A stretch of 64,000 nt of DNA, from positions 919,501-983,500 of the forward strand of contig NZ_AP014809.1 in assembly GCF_002355515.1 (NCBI RefSeq). Reading direction: 5' to 3'. Source of the stretch: Methylorubrum populi (GTDB taxonomy: Bacteria; Pseudomonadota; Alphaproteobacteria; Rhizobiales; Beijerinckiaceae). This document shows positions 46,034 to 54,868 of the stretch, in pieces. How positions within the stretch are numbered: position 1 is the first letter of the stretch; every line of letters begins with the position of its first letter. The position numbers and the translations under genes were made by a program. Below the pieces are notes generated by a model. That model had not been told where the DNA came from and did not search any database. It saw only the letters and a list, made by a program, of their open reading frames with translations.

Positions 46034-46087
46034 CATCTTGGTAAGAATTTCGTTTCAGGATTTTCGGAGCGGAAGCGGGAGCGGCGC

Positions 46088-47233
46088 GTGCGGATCGCAG
46101 ACGGCTCAAGCACCTTGGAGACGGCCGGCGCCGACCTCGATGCGGGCGGCCGCGTGGTCCTGCACGGCCGCTGGACGGCGGATCAGGGCCCGGCGGTGGA
46201 GCGTGCATCGGCGCAGATCGCGGCGCAGGGACGATCCCAACCGGTGCTGGTGGATCTGAGCGGGCTGGCGCGTCTCGACACGCTCGGCGCCTGGGTGCTG
46301 GAGCGCACCCGCGCCGAGATCGAGGCGGCGGGCGGGCGGCTGGCCTATGCCGGCGCCCGGCCCGAGCACCGCATCCTGCTCGGCGAGATGGGCCTGCGCG
46401 AGCCGGAGCCAGCTCCGCGGGACACGCGCAACCCGCTGGTGCGCCTCCTCGACGGCACCGGCCGGCGCGTCGCGCGGGGCGGCAACGAGATCCTGTCCGG
46501 GATCGCCTTCCTCGGTGAGGTGGTCGCCGCCGGCGGCCGGGTCGCGCGCCGGCCGCAGACCTTCCGCATGGCGGCCCTCGTCAACCAGCTCGAACAGGTG
46601 GCGCTTCGCGGCGTGCCGATCATCGTGCTGATCTCCTTCCTCGTCGGCGGCATCGTCGCGCAGCAGGGCATCTTCCAGCTCCAGCGCTTCGGCGCGCAGA
46701 GCTTCGTCGTGAACCTGATCGGCCTGCTGATCCTGCGCGAGCTCGGGGTGCTGCTCACCTCGATCATGGTGGCGGGCCGCTCCGGCTCGGCCTTCACCGC
46801 CGAGATCGGCTCGATGCGGATGCGCGAGGAGGTCGATGCCCTGCGCGTCATGGGCCTCGACCCGATCGAGATCCTGATCCTGCCGCGCATCCTCGCCCTG
46901 GTGATCGGCCTGCCGATCCTGGCCTTCCTCGGCTCGCTCGCGGCGCTGGCGGGCGGCGGTCTGACCGCGGCGATCTATGGCGGGATGACCGTCGATGCCT
47001 TCCTGGCACGGCTCCAGGCGGCGGTATCGTTCCACCATTTCGCCGTCGGATTGATCAAGGCGCCGTTCATGGCGCTGACCATCGGGATCATCGCGACGAT
47101 CGAGGGATTCGCGGTCGAGGGCTCGGCGGAATCGCTCGGGCGCCACGTCACCGCCTCAGTCGTCAAGTCAATCTTCATGGTGATCGTGCTGGATGGGCTG
47201 TTCGCGGTCTTCTTCGCAGCGATCGATTTCTAG
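46088..47233 (+). CDS. mlaE: MlaE-type ABC permease with N-terminal STAS domain
   Basis: 381 aa. Residues ~1-105 form a STAS-like (MlaB-type) domain (VLVDLSGLARLDTLGAWVLE). From ~130 on is MlaE permease: IIVLISFLVGGIVAQQG, LGVLLTSIMVAGRSGSAF with the EIGSMRMREEVDALRVMG coupling motif, and ALTIGIIATIEGFAVEG. It handles phospholipids between membranes with the ATPase and MCE protein that follow. GTG 46088 has GGGAG upstream; the open frame extends to a TTG at 45956 through the inverted repeat. Confidence 0.92.
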   Translation: MRIADGSSTLETAGADLDAGGRVVLHGRWTADQGPAVERASAQIAAQGRSQPVLVDLSGLARLDTLGAWVLERTRAEIEAAGGRLAYAGARPEHRILLGEMGLREPEPAPRDTRNPLVRLLDGTGRRVARGGNEILSGIAFLGEVVAAGGRVARRPQTFRMAALVNQLEQVALRGVPIIVLISFLVGGIVAQQGIFQLQRFGAQSFVVNLIGLLILRELGVLLTSIMVAGRSGSAFTAEIGSMRMREEVDALRVMGLDPIEILILPRILALVIGLPILAFLGSLAALAGGGLTAAIYGGMTVDAFLARLQAAVSFHHFAVGLIKAPFMALTIGIIATIEGFAVEGSAESLGRHVTASVVKSIFMVIVLDGLFAVFFAAIDF

Positions 47234-47237
47234 CATC

Positions 47238-48104
47238 ATGCGGGCAGACGACATCCGGACCGATCCCTTGACCACGCCTCACCTTTCCTCGGCGGCGCCG
47301 GATTCCGGCCAGAGCGACGCAATTATCCGCGTGCGCGATCTCGTCGTCGGCTTCGGCCACCGTACGGTGATGAAGGGGCTCGATCTCGACATCCGCCGCG
47401 GCGAGATCCTGGGTTTTGTCGGCCCCTCGGGCCAGGGCAAGTCGGTGCTGACGCGGACCATCCTCGGGTTGGTGCCGAAGCGCTCCGGCACGATCGAGAT
47501 CTTCGGTGAGAACGTGGACGGCCTCACCGTCGCCCGGCGCCGCCAGCTCGAGCAGCGCTGGGGCGTGCTGTTCCAGCAGGGCGCGCTGTTCTCGGGTCTC
47601 ACCGTCAAGCAGAACATCCAGATGCCGATGCGCGAGCATCTGAAGCTCTCCGAGCGGCTGCTCGACGAGTTCGCCCGGCTCAAGATCGAGATGGTCGGCC
47701 TCAAGCCGGATGCGGCCGACAAGTACCCCTCGGAACTCTCGGGCGGCATGATCAAGCGCGCGGCGCTCGCCCGCTCGTTGGCGCTCGACCCGGAAATCCT
47801 GTTCCTCGACGAGCCGACCTCGGGCCTCGACCCGATCGGCGCGGGCGAGTTCGACGACCTCGTCTCGACCCTCAAGAGGACCCTGGGTCTCACCGTCTTC
47901 ATGGTGACGCACGACCTCGATAGCCTCTACACCGCCTGCGACCGCATCGCGGCGCTCGGCGACGGCCGGATCATCGCGCAGGGCACCATCGAGGAGATGC
48001 TGGCGAGCGACCACCCCTGGCTGCGCTCCTACTTCCACGGCAAGCGCGCCCGCGCGCTGGCCACGCCGGCTCGACCCGCGCAGCCGGACTATGCCCATGC
48101 CTGA
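47238..48104 (+). CDS. mlaF: MlaF-type ABC transporter ATPase
   Basis: 288 aa. Walker A GPSGQGKS near residue 66, Q-loop FQQGALFS, signature LSGGMIKRAALARSLA, Walker B ILFLDEPTSGLDP and H-loop MVTHD. The LSGGM form is typical of MlaF/Mkl ATPases. It drives lipid movement through the STAS-MlaE permease encoded just upstream. ATG at 47238 starts 4 bp after the mlaE stop. Confidence 0.94.
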   Translation: MRADDIRTDPLTTPHLSSAAPDSGQSDAIIRVRDLVVGFGHRTVMKGLDLDIRRGEILGFVGPSGQGKSVLTRTILGLVPKRSGTIEIFGENVDGLTVARRRQLEQRWGVLFQQGALFSGLTVKQNIQMPMREHLKLSERLLDEFARLKIEMVGLKPDAADKYPSELSGGMIKRAALARSLALDPEILFLDEPTSGLDPIGAGEFDDLVSTLKRTLGLTVFMVTHDLDSLYTACDRIAALGDGRIIAQGTIEEMLASDHPWLRSYFHGKRARALATPARPAQPDYAHA

Positions 48105-48187
48105 TCGTCTGCGTGAGCGCGGGATGATCGCCTCCGGTGCGGTTGCGCACCGCTTCACCCCCTCGGATCGGGATTAGAGCTGAGCCG

Positions 48188-49270
48188 ATGGAGACTCGCG
48201 CAAACTACGTGCTGATCGGCGCCTTCACCATCGGCGTCGTCCTGGCGGCCTTCGGCTTCGTGTTCTGGCTCCAGGGCGGATCGCGGGGACAGGCGACCCA
48301 GGCGCTCCGCATCGTGTTCTCCGGTTCGGTCGGCGGACTCGCCAAGGGCTCGACCGTGTCGTTCAACGGCATCAAGGTCGGCGAGGCGCTCGACGTGCGC
48401 CTGCTGCCGCAGGATCCGCGCCGGGTCGTCGCGGTAGTGCAGGTCGATCCCTCGACGCCCTTGCGCGCCGACACCCGCGCGCGGCTCGATTCCGCGATGC
48501 TGACCGGCGTCTCGCAGATCGCGCTGTCGGGCGGCAGCGCCGACGCGCCGGCCCTCACGCCGGGCTCGGGCGACAAGATGCCGACGATCTTCGCCGATTC
48601 GAGCGACATCCAGGACATGATGGCCGCCGCCAAGCAGATCGCGCAGCGGGCCGACGACGTGCTCCAGCGCCTCGACAAGGTGGTGGCCGGCAACGAGGGC
48701 GCGATCAACCGCACGCTCGCCAATGTCGAGTCGTTCTCGAAGACGCTGGCCGAGGCCGGCCCCTCGATCGCCGGGCTCGTCAAGGCGGTGGACGGCCAGC
48801 GCCTGAACCGGGTGATCGAGAACGCCGACACCTTCTCGACGGCGCTGGCCAATTCGAGCCCCGACATCGAGGCCGGGCTCCACGATGCCCGCGCGCTCGC
48901 GGCCAAGCTCAGCGCCTCCGCCGACCGGATCGACGGCGTGCTGAAGGGCGCCGAGGGCTTCCTCGGCTCCGCCTCGGGCCAGCAGGGCGCGGGCACCTTC
49001 GCCGAGATCCGCGAGGCGGCGATCTCCGTGCGCGACGCCGGCCGGGCGTTCCGGGCGCTCTCGGAGAACCTCGACAAGCGCACCGCCAACATCTCGACGA
49101 GCTTCAACCGGCTGTCCGGCACGAGCCGCCGCGAGGTCGAGGCCCTGTCGACCGATGGCCAGCGCACGCTCAACACCCTCAGCCGCGCCGCCCGCAGCCT
49201 GGAGCGCGACCCTTCGCAGGTCATCTTCGGCGGCAAGCCGTCGTTGCCAGAATACAACGGTGGCCGCTGA
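48188..49270 (+). CDS. mlaD: MlaD-type MCE domain protein
   Basis: 360 aa. METRANYVLIGAFTIGVVL with one membrane helix (residues ~7-30), then the MCE domain (RIVFSGSVGGLAKGSTVSFNGIKVGEA in two parts; DTRARLDSAMLTGVSQIAL). The long C-terminal helical region (residues ~150-345) resembles the extended tunnel-forming tail of larger MCE proteins such as PqiB/LetB relatives. It anchors in the inner membrane and forms the periplasmic lipid channel. Confidence 0.93.
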   Translation: METRANYVLIGAFTIGVVLAAFGFVFWLQGGSRGQATQALRIVFSGSVGGLAKGSTVSFNGIKVGEALDVRLLPQDPRRVVAVVQVDPSTPLRADTRARLDSAMLTGVSQIALSGGSADAPALTPGSGDKMPTIFADSSDIQDMMAAAKQIAQRADDVLQRLDKVVAGNEGAINRTLANVESFSKTLAEAGPSIAGLVKAVDGQRLNRVIENADTFSTALANSSPDIEAGLHDARALAAKLSASADRIDGVLKGAEGFLGSASGQQGAGTFAEIREAAISVRDAGRAFRALSENLDKRTANISTSFNRLSGTSRREVEALSTDGQRTLNTLSRAARSLERDPSQVIFGGKPSLPEYNGGR

Positions 49271-49390
49271 GCGACCCGGATTCCGGACGATGTGTCGGCA
49301 CGCACGGCGCAGCTTGAGCGTTGGCGTATGCTCTCGTGTGCTAGAGGGGAGATCAATCTCCCCGACAGCGAACGGACGGTGCCCGAGCGT

Positions 49391-50002
49391 ATGACGCGTC
49401 TTCCTCTCTCGCCTGCCCCTCCCCGTCGGCTCCTGCGGACGGTCGTCCTGCTCGCACCGCTCGCGCTCCTCGGCGGCTGCGGCGGCGGCGCGACGCCGCT
49501 CACCTTCGACCTCGCGGCCCTGCCGGGTCAGGCGCGGCCCGGCAGTGCTGCGCGCTCCATCGTCGTATCCGAGCCCGTCGGCCTGCAGCCGATGGAGGCC
49601 GACCGCATCATCGTGCGCGAACCCGGCGGCTCCCTGTCCTTCCTCGGCGGCGGCCAGTGGGCCGACCGCCTGCCTCGCCTGATCCAGACGCGGGTGATCC
49701 AGAGCCTGGAGAATACCGGCCGGCTGCGCTCAGTCTCGCGGCCCGGCGACAAGGTGCCGTCGGACTACCAGCTCGTCAGCGAGATCCGTGAGTTCGACAT
49801 CAATTCCGGGACCGGCGAGGCCGTGGTGGACCTCTCGGCCAAGCTGATCGCCGAGGGCAGCGGCCGGGTCGTCAACGCCCGCGTCTTCACCGCCCGCGTG
49901 CCGGTGGCCAAGGTCGATCCCCAGAGCGCCGCCGCCGGCCTCGACGCGGCGCTGAGCCAGGTCCTCGGCGATCTCGTGCGTTGGGTGAATTCGGGCCGGT
50001 AA
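49391..50002 (+). CDS. ABC-type transport auxiliary lipoprotein (PqiC-like)
   Basis: 203 aa. Signal peptide ending in the lipobox LLGGC (Cys near residue 31). The mature domain has SIVVSEPVGLQPMEADRI, WADRLPRLIQTRVIQSLENTG and DYQLVSEIREFDI, the LolA-like fold of ABC-type transport auxiliary lipoproteins. Such proteins are the outer-membrane partners of MCE pumps. Last gene of the operon; ATG 49391 lies in an independent context 120 bp after mlaD. Confidence 0.9.
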   Translation: MTRLPLSPAPPRRLLRTVVLLAPLALLGGCGGGATPLTFDLAALPGQARPGSAARSIVVSEPVGLQPMEADRIIVREPGGSLSFLGGGQWADRLPRLIQTRVIQSLENTGRLRSVSRPGDKVPSDYQLVSEIREFDINSGTGEAVVDLSAKLIAEGSGRVVNARVFTARVPVAKVDPQSAAAGLDAALSQVLGDLVRWVNSGR

Positions 50003-50062
50003 GAGCCCGTGGCTTCCCGACTGATCCGGTTTCCGGCTGAAGCGTTCGTTCCGGCTTCACCA

Positions 50063-50179
50063 CCGTCATTCCGGGGCGCCGCAGGCAAACCCGGAACCCG
50101 TCACTGGCCTCGACGGAGGTCATGCCTCTCGCATCACAGGTGGATCCCAGGTTCCCGCTTCGCGGCCCCGGGATGACGG
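50063..50179. repeat. Dispersed inverted-repeat element
   Basis: Begins ccgtcattccggggcgccg and ends cgcggccccgggatgacgg, complementary termini about 117 bp apart, with aacccggaaccc and gatcccaggttc in the interior. Form typical of intergenic palindromes in related genomes. Lies between the mla-type operon and the convergent phosphatase gene. Confidence 0.65.
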
Positions 50180-50236
50180 AGGAGATCGGCAGCGATCGAC
50201 CGGCCGACGCGTCGCCGGTCTTCGCCGACTCAGCGA

Positions 50237-51055
50237 TCAGGCCTCCAAGGCCGCCAGCGCGGGTTCGCGCAGGGCGAGCGGCACGGCGATCAGCTCGCCG
50301 TGGCGGGGCTCCGGACGGTTGTAGACCGCCGGTCGGCCCTGAAGGTCGCAGACGACGCCGCCCGCCTCCCGGACGATCAGGTCCGCGCCGGCGAGGTCCC
50401 AATCCCGCGCATCCCGTGACACGAGGCCGAGATCGATCCGGCCCTCGGCCACCCGTGCGAGCCGCAGGGCCAAGGACGGCACCCGCTCGATCACCGCAAC
50501 CGTGGGCCGGTGTCCGAGCCGGGCCGCGCCGTCGAGCAGACGATCCTGAAACGGCTTCGGCCCGGTGACGCGCGCGCCCTCCAGCCGGTCCTGCGGCGCG
50601 ACGCGGATCGGCGTTCCGTTGAGGGTCGCCCCCTCGCCCGCCACCGCCTCGTAGAAATGATCCGTCGCCGGAGCGAAGACGCCGCCGATCACCGGCTCCC
50701 CCCGCGACAACAGGGCCACCGCGATCGACCAGTCCGGATGCCCGGAGAGGAAGGCACGGGTGCCGTCGATCGGATCGACGATCCAGACGAGGTCGTGCCC
50801 GAGCCGCACCGGATCGTCGCTGGTCTCCTCCGAGAGCCAGGCTGCCCGCGGCTCGATCTGCGACAGGCGGACCTTGAGAAAGGCGTCCACGGCGACGTCG
50901 GCCTCGGTGACCGGCGAGCCGCCGGCCTTCGACCAGACCCGCGCCGTCGTGTGCGCGCCTGTCCGGAAGGAGGGCAGCGCGAGCGCGGCGGCCTCCCGCA
51001 TCGCGTCGTGCAGCACGGGCCGCAGCGCCGCGAAAGAGGATGTCGTCTGGGTCAT
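50237..51055 (-). CDS. cysQ: Inositol-monophosphatase family / 3'(2'),5'-bisphosphate nucleotidase
   Basis: 272 aa. Metal-binding motifs WLSEET (Glu), WIVDPIDGTRAF (DPIDGT) and the C-terminal WDLAGADLIVREAGG are present. Lithium-sensitive phosphatases of this family hydrolyse PAP (CysQ) or inositol/histidinol phosphates. The RKAGGSPVTEAD-like start (SKAGGSPVTEADVAVD) is shared by CysQ and HisN-type enzymes, so the symbol is tentative. ATG at 51055. Confidence 0.85.
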   Translation of the reverse strand: MTQTTSSFAALRPVLHDAMREAAALALPSFRTGAHTTARVWSKAGGSPVTEADVAVDAFLKVRLSQIEPRAAWLSEETSDDPVRLGHDLVWIVDPIDGTRAFLSGHPDWSIAVALLSRGEPVIGGVFAPATDHFYEAVAGEGATLNGTPIRVAPQDRLEGARVTGPKPFQDRLLDGAARLGHRPTVAVIERVPSLALRLARVAEGRIDLGLVSRDARDWDLAGADLIVREAGGVVCDLQGRPAVYNRPEPRHGELIAVPLALREPALAALEA

Positions 51056-51420
51056 GGATCCGGTCGGAGCCGTTCGTGCGAGGCCGGCCTCATGCCGTTT
51101 GAACGGCGCCGACGCCCCTTCGTTCTAGGGCATCGATCGGAAAAGTGGCCACCGGTTTTCGGAAACGCAGCGATGCAAGTCCGGCTGCGCCACTTCCGAG
51201 ACGATCCGACGCAGTGCCGCTACGGCCCCGGCCTCGCACCAGGGTTACCGACATTTGCACCAATCCCGGCAAGGGTCCGTTGAGCATCCGGCAGACTTCG
51301 GCTCGATCCACGAACGCTTAACGCTCACTCTTAAGGCGGCTTGGGGGAGACGACCGGCACTTTGCTTGTCAGATCAGCGCGTCCGACAGAGACCGCGGCG
51401 AGGGATAGGGCGTCGAACCG
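51056..51420. other. Divergent intergenic region
   Basis: Contains copy 3 of the short palindrome (51130-51176). Otherwise no gene, terminator or RNA was recognised. A promoter for the gene at 51421 is expected here. Confidence 0.5.
51130..51176. repeat. Short dispersed palindrome, copy 3
   Basis: 47 bp with gcatcg / cgatgc ends and the core cggaaaagtggccaccggttttcgg written as ggaaaagtggcc and accggttttcgg. The best-preserved copy of the family in the window. Confidence 0.7.
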
Positions 51421-51924
51421 ATGATGACTTTCGAGATCGCGAATCTGAACTGTCGGCCGGGCTTCGATGACGAGGCGAACGTGCAGCCCGTCGCAGCTCC
51501 GGTGACCCCGCTGCCGATCCTGGGCGCTGTTTCCGGCGGCACCGCACCCGTCGGCGTGGCGCTGGCCTTCGCCGATGAGGCGGCCGATGCCTGCGGCGAG
51601 GATCGCTTCGCCCTGCTGCTCGTCGACGGCGAGGGCGAAGTATCGATGCGGCTCGGGCCGTTTCCGGAAGAGGATGTCGTGGCCGTGTGGCGCGCCGTCT
51701 CGTCCAAGGGGGGCCTGGCCCGGATGCTCCTGCGCGAGGACGGCGACATCGTCCCGGTGTCGCAGCAGCTCGGCCCGGTCGTCCTCGGCAAGGGCCGCCA
51801 GCGCCGCCGCCACGCCGCGCTCAGCGGACGCCGTCCGCGCTTCCTCGTGCGGCGCAAGACCGCCCGACTCCCGGCCCGGCCCTGCATTCACCGGGGCGAG
51901 AGCGAGATCATTTCGCGCGGCTGA
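51421..51924 (+). CDS. DUF6101-like hypothetical protein
   Basis: 167 aa. A beta-rich centre (GVALAFADEAAD, FALLLVDGEGEVSMRLGPF) and a basic end SGRRPRFLVRRKTARLP ... HRGESEIISRG that recurs in a family of alphaproteobacterial proteins. No membrane segment or enzyme motif. ATG at 51421. Assignment to DUF6101 is from recall of the C-terminal motif. Confidence 0.6.
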   Translation: MMTFEIANLNCRPGFDDEANVQPVAAPVTPLPILGAVSGGTAPVGVALAFADEAADACGEDRFALLLVDGEGEVSMRLGPFPEEDVVAVWRAVSSKGGLARMLLREDGDIVPVSQQLGPVVLGKGRQRRRHAALSGRRPRFLVRRKTARLPARPCIHRGESEIISRG

Positions 51925-51955
51925 GGCGATCTCCCGCCTCAGCCCGGTTCGGGCC

Positions 51956-52144
51956 TCAGCCCTTGTCCAGCGGACCGTCCGGCGCGCGATCGGCCGGAGA
52001 GCCGTCATAGCCCTCGAACCACTCGGTGCGCTCGGGTGAATCCTGCGGATAGGGGCAGGCGTCGCGCGGACGCCCCTGGGCCCTGGCGCGGGCTCCCTCG
52101 GCGATCGCGTCGTCGGGCTGCCGGTGCGGATCCTTCTCACTCAT
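51956..52144 (-). CDS. Rmf/CrpP-like small protein
   Basis: 62 aa. The central block AIAEGARARAQGRPRDACPYP followed by SPERTEWFEGYD matches the EG..A...G....CPY......W..G pattern of ribosome modulation factor and CrpP-fold proteins. Members dimerise ribosomes (Rmf) or have other small-protein roles. ATG 52144 chosen; longer frames read into ubiA. It lies just past ubiA on the same strand, about 43 bp downstream. Confidence 0.65.
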   Translation of the reverse strand: MSEKDPHRQPDDAIAEGARARAQGRPRDACPYPQDSPERTEWFEGYDGSPADRAPDGPLDKG

Positions 52145-52187
52145 GCAACCGGATATGGCGCAGGGGCCGGCGCCCGCCACGGCCGAA

Positions 52188-53138
52188 TCAGCGCAGGCCC
52201 TGCCACAGAGCGTCGGCGGCGAGTCCCGCGAACAGGATGAGGCCGGCATCGCGATTCGAGCGAAACAGCGCCAGCGCGCGCGCGCCGTCGCGCTCGGACA
52301 GCCGGCTCACCTGGCCGGCGAGATGGGCGGCGAACAGCGCGAGCCCGAGCCAGCCCAGGAGACCGGCCCCGGCACCGGCCAGCGCCGGTGCGAACAGGGC
52401 GACGGTGCCGGCGTAGCAAAGCCCGACCGCGAGACGCAGCCGCGCTCCGAACAGCCGGGCCGAGGAGTGGATGCCGACGATCTCGTCATCCTCGATGTCC
52501 TGCACGGCGTAGATCGTGTCGTAGCCGACGATCCAGAGGATCGTGCCCGCGTAAAGCCACAGGGCCGGCGGGTCGAGGCGGCCGAACACGGCGACCCAGC
52601 CCATCAGCGCGCCCCAGCCGAAGGCGAGTCCGAGCACCGCCTGCGGCATCGGCATCACCCGCTTCATGAACGGGTAGATCGCCACCGGGGCGAGAGAGAG
52701 CATGCCGACCAGGATCGCGGTCGTATTGAATTGAAGCAGCACCGCGAGGCCGACCAGCGCCTGGGCCACGAGGAAGGCGGCGGCTTGGCGCGTCGTCACC
52801 TGGCCCGAGGGAAGCGGGCGCGAGCGGGTGCGCTCGACCTGCGCATCGAGCCGACGATCGGCGATGTCGTTGTAGGTCGAACCGGCGCCGCGCATCGCCA
52901 CCGCGCCGATCAGGAACAGCACGAGGTGGCCGGGATGGGGACCGGGATGTCCGGCGGCGATGGCGGCGAGGGCCGCCGACCACCAGCACGGCAGCAGCAG
53001 CAGCCACCAGCCGATCGGCCGCTCGATTCGGGCGAGCCGCAGGTAGGGCCGCGCCGCGGCCGGCGCGAGCCGGTCGGCCCAGTGGCCGGCGACCGCGTCG
53101 GCGACGCGGCCGGAGCCGGGCTCGGACGGAGAGGGCAA
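52188..53138 (-). CDS. ubiA: 4-hydroxybenzoate polyprenyltransferase
   Basis: 316 aa, about eight membrane helices. The two Mg-prenyl-diphosphate motifs are clear: YNDIADRRLDAQVERTRSRPLPSG and YDTIYAVQDIEDDEIVGIHSSA (quoted in parts NDIADRRLD and DIEDD). It prenylates 4-hydroxybenzoate in ubiquinone synthesis. No ATG or GTG is available after the upstream gene ends at 53174; TTG at 53138 is the best start and leaves a 35-bp gap. Confidence 0.92.
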   Translation of the reverse strand: MPSPSEPGSGRVADAVAGHWADRLAPAAARPYLRLARIERPIGWWLLLLPCWWSAALAAIAAGHPGPHPGHLVLFLIGAVAMRGAGSTYNDIADRRLDAQVERTRSRPLPSGQVTTRQAAAFLVAQALVGLAVLLQFNTTAILVGMLSLAPVAIYPFMKRVMPMPQAVLGLAFGWGALMGWVAVFGRLDPPALWLYAGTILWIVGYDTIYAVQDIEDDEIVGIHSSARLFGARLRLAVGLCYAGTVALFAPALAGAGAGLLGWLGLALFAAHLAGQVSRLSERDGARALALFRSNRDAGLILFAGLAADALWQGLR

Positions 53139-53173
53139 CGGTGAGGAGGCGGGGAAGGTTTGGAGCGCGCCTC

Positions 53174-53782
53174 TTAGAGCGCGCCCTGCGGCATGCGGAA
53201 GGCACCGGACAGGCCGGGACCGCCGAGCAGACCGCCGCCGCCGCCGTTCTGCGCCTGGGTCTTGGCCTGGGCTTCCATCTTCGAGGCCTGGGCGGCGATG
53301 CCGCAGACCTTGGTACGGATCGCCGCGACCTTGCTGTGGTCGGCCTTGAAGCCTTCCGAGAACGAATCGGGGATCGAGCACCATTCCTTGTTGGCGGTGA
53401 TCCACTTGATGCCGGTGGTGCCGTTGGCCTGAAGCTGGCCGAACAGCGAGCAGGCTTCCTGCGGCGTCATCTTCTTCTTGGAGTTCGAGGCGGCATTGGC
53501 CTTGGCCACGAGGTTCTTGCGCTCGATCAGGGTCTTCTGGATCGCGCCGCAATCGGTGCCCGCCTGCTGCGGCACGGACTGGGCAGGAGCGGCCGGGGCC
53601 ATCGGCGCGGGAATGCTCATCGGCACCCCGGCCGAGGGGGCGGGCTCGGCCGGCGTGTCCATCGACGGCAGCGGCATCCCGCCCATGCCGCCCATGCCCT
53701 GGGCCAGAGCTGGCCCGGTCAGCAGGACAAGGCCGAGCAGAGCGGCGGCGGTCTTCGTCGGTGCAGTCATCCTGGCAGACAT
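53174..53782 (-). CDS. Exported hypothetical protein
   Basis: 202 aa. Signal sequence TAAALLGLVLLTGPALAQG, a Gly/Met/Pro-rich spacer (GMGGMGGMPLPSM), then a domain with three conserved-looking Cys (GTDCGAIQKTLIER, PQEACSLFGQL, NKEWCSIPDSF plus TKVCGIAAQ). The C-terminus is Gly-rich. It resembles a family of small periplasmic proteins next to ubiA in related genomes. ATG 53782 has AAGGA nine bases upstream. Confidence 0.72.
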   Translation of the reverse strand: MSARMTAPTKTAAALLGLVLLTGPALAQGMGGMGGMPLPSMDTPAEPAPSAGVPMSIPAPMAPAAPAQSVPQQAGTDCGAIQKTLIERKNLVAKANAASNSKKKMTPQEACSLFGQLQANGTTGIKWITANKEWCSIPDSFSEGFKADHSKVAAIRTKVCGIAAQASKMEAQAKTQAQNGGGGGLLGGPGLSGAFRMPQGAL

Positions 53783-54086
53783 TCGGCCCGGTCCTTCTCC
53801 CCGCATGCCGCGACGGGTTTGCCCCCGATCCCGCAGCGCCCGCCCGGCACGATCCCTCGACGCTTGCACGGCGGGTCCGGCTGAGAGGCTTGAACGTGTT
53901 TCGATGCGGCAGTCTTCTGCGCACGGGATTGTGGCGCCAATGGTGCGGTCCGCCGCCTCGAGGCCGCGGGCGTGGGAAACACTTCGAAACCGGCGGCACG
54001 TGACATTTCCGCATCAGCCGCTCACCGGGAGCCGATTGACAGGCGGCGGCCGCCACGCGACGAGACCGGCCTGCCTGCGAGAGACC

Positions 54087-54839
54087 ATGGCCGCCTACGA
54101 TTTCACCGCCCCGCGCCTCTTCGTCGAAGCGGATCTGGCGGAAGGACGCGTCCTGCCGCTGGAGCGGGCGCAGGCGAATTACCTGCTGACCGTGCTGCGC
54201 CGAGCCGAGGGCGAACCGGTCCTGCTGTTCAACGGGCGCGACGGCGAGTGGAGCGCCGAGATCGTGCCGCAGGGCCGCAAGAGCGCGGATCTGCGCGTGG
54301 TGGCGCGGACTCGGCCGCAGCCGGCGCCGAGCGGTCTGCACTACCTGTTCGCCCCCCTGAAGACGGGTCGGCTCGACTACATGGCGCAGAAGGCGGTCGA
54401 GATGGGCGCCGGGCGCCTCCAGCCGGTCTTCACCCGCTTCACCCAAGGCGAGCGGATCAAGCTCGACCGGCTCCAGGCCAACACGATCGAGGCGGCCGAG
54501 CAGTGCGGCATCCTTTCGATCCCCGAAATCGGCGAGCCGGCCCGCCTGCCCGCCTGCCTCGATGCCCTCGAAGCCGAGCGGCTGCTCGTGTTCTGCGACG
54601 AGGACGCGACGGTCACCGATCCGGTAGCCGCGCTTCGCGGCGCGGCCGATCCGGCGGCCCCGCCGCCGCTCGCCGTGCTGGTCGGCCCCGAGGGCGGGTT
54701 CCACCCGGAGGAGCGCGCCCTGATCGCCGCCCGCCCCAACACGGTCGCCCTGTCGCTCGGGCCCCGCATCCTGCGAGCGGACACTGCGGCGGTCGCGGTG
54801 CTGGCGCTGGTGCAGGCGGTGCTGGGCGACGCACGGTGA
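54087..54839 (+). CDS. rsmE: 16S rRNA (uracil-1498-N3)-methyltransferase
   Basis: 250 aa SPOUT-class methyltransferase with an N-terminal PUA-like part (PRLFVEADLAEG, YLLTVLRRAEGEPV). Conserved YLFAPLKTGRLDYMAQKAVEMGAG (quoted as APLKTGRLDYMAQKAVEMG), VGPEGGFHPEE and LSLGPRILRADTA form the knotted SAM site. ATG at 54087. Divergent from ubiA and upstream of gshA, a conserved order in the group. Confidence 0.93.
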   Translation: MAAYDFTAPRLFVEADLAEGRVLPLERAQANYLLTVLRRAEGEPVLLFNGRDGEWSAEIVPQGRKSADLRVVARTRPQPAPSGLHYLFAPLKTGRLDYMAQKAVEMGAGRLQPVFTRFTQGERIKLDRLQANTIEAAEQCGILSIPEIGEPARLPACLDALEAERLLVFCDEDATVTDPVAALRGAADPAAPPPLAVLVGPEGGFHPEERALIAARPNTVALSLGPRILRADTAAVAVLALVQAVLGDAR

Positions 54840-54868
54840 AGCGGCCCGCCACAAGGATGTGTTGAGAC

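Noticed and set aside
53138..54854. 888-codon frame fusing ubiA with upstream sequence
   Set aside because: It overlaps a secreted protein gene and rsmE; only the ubiA part is conserved.
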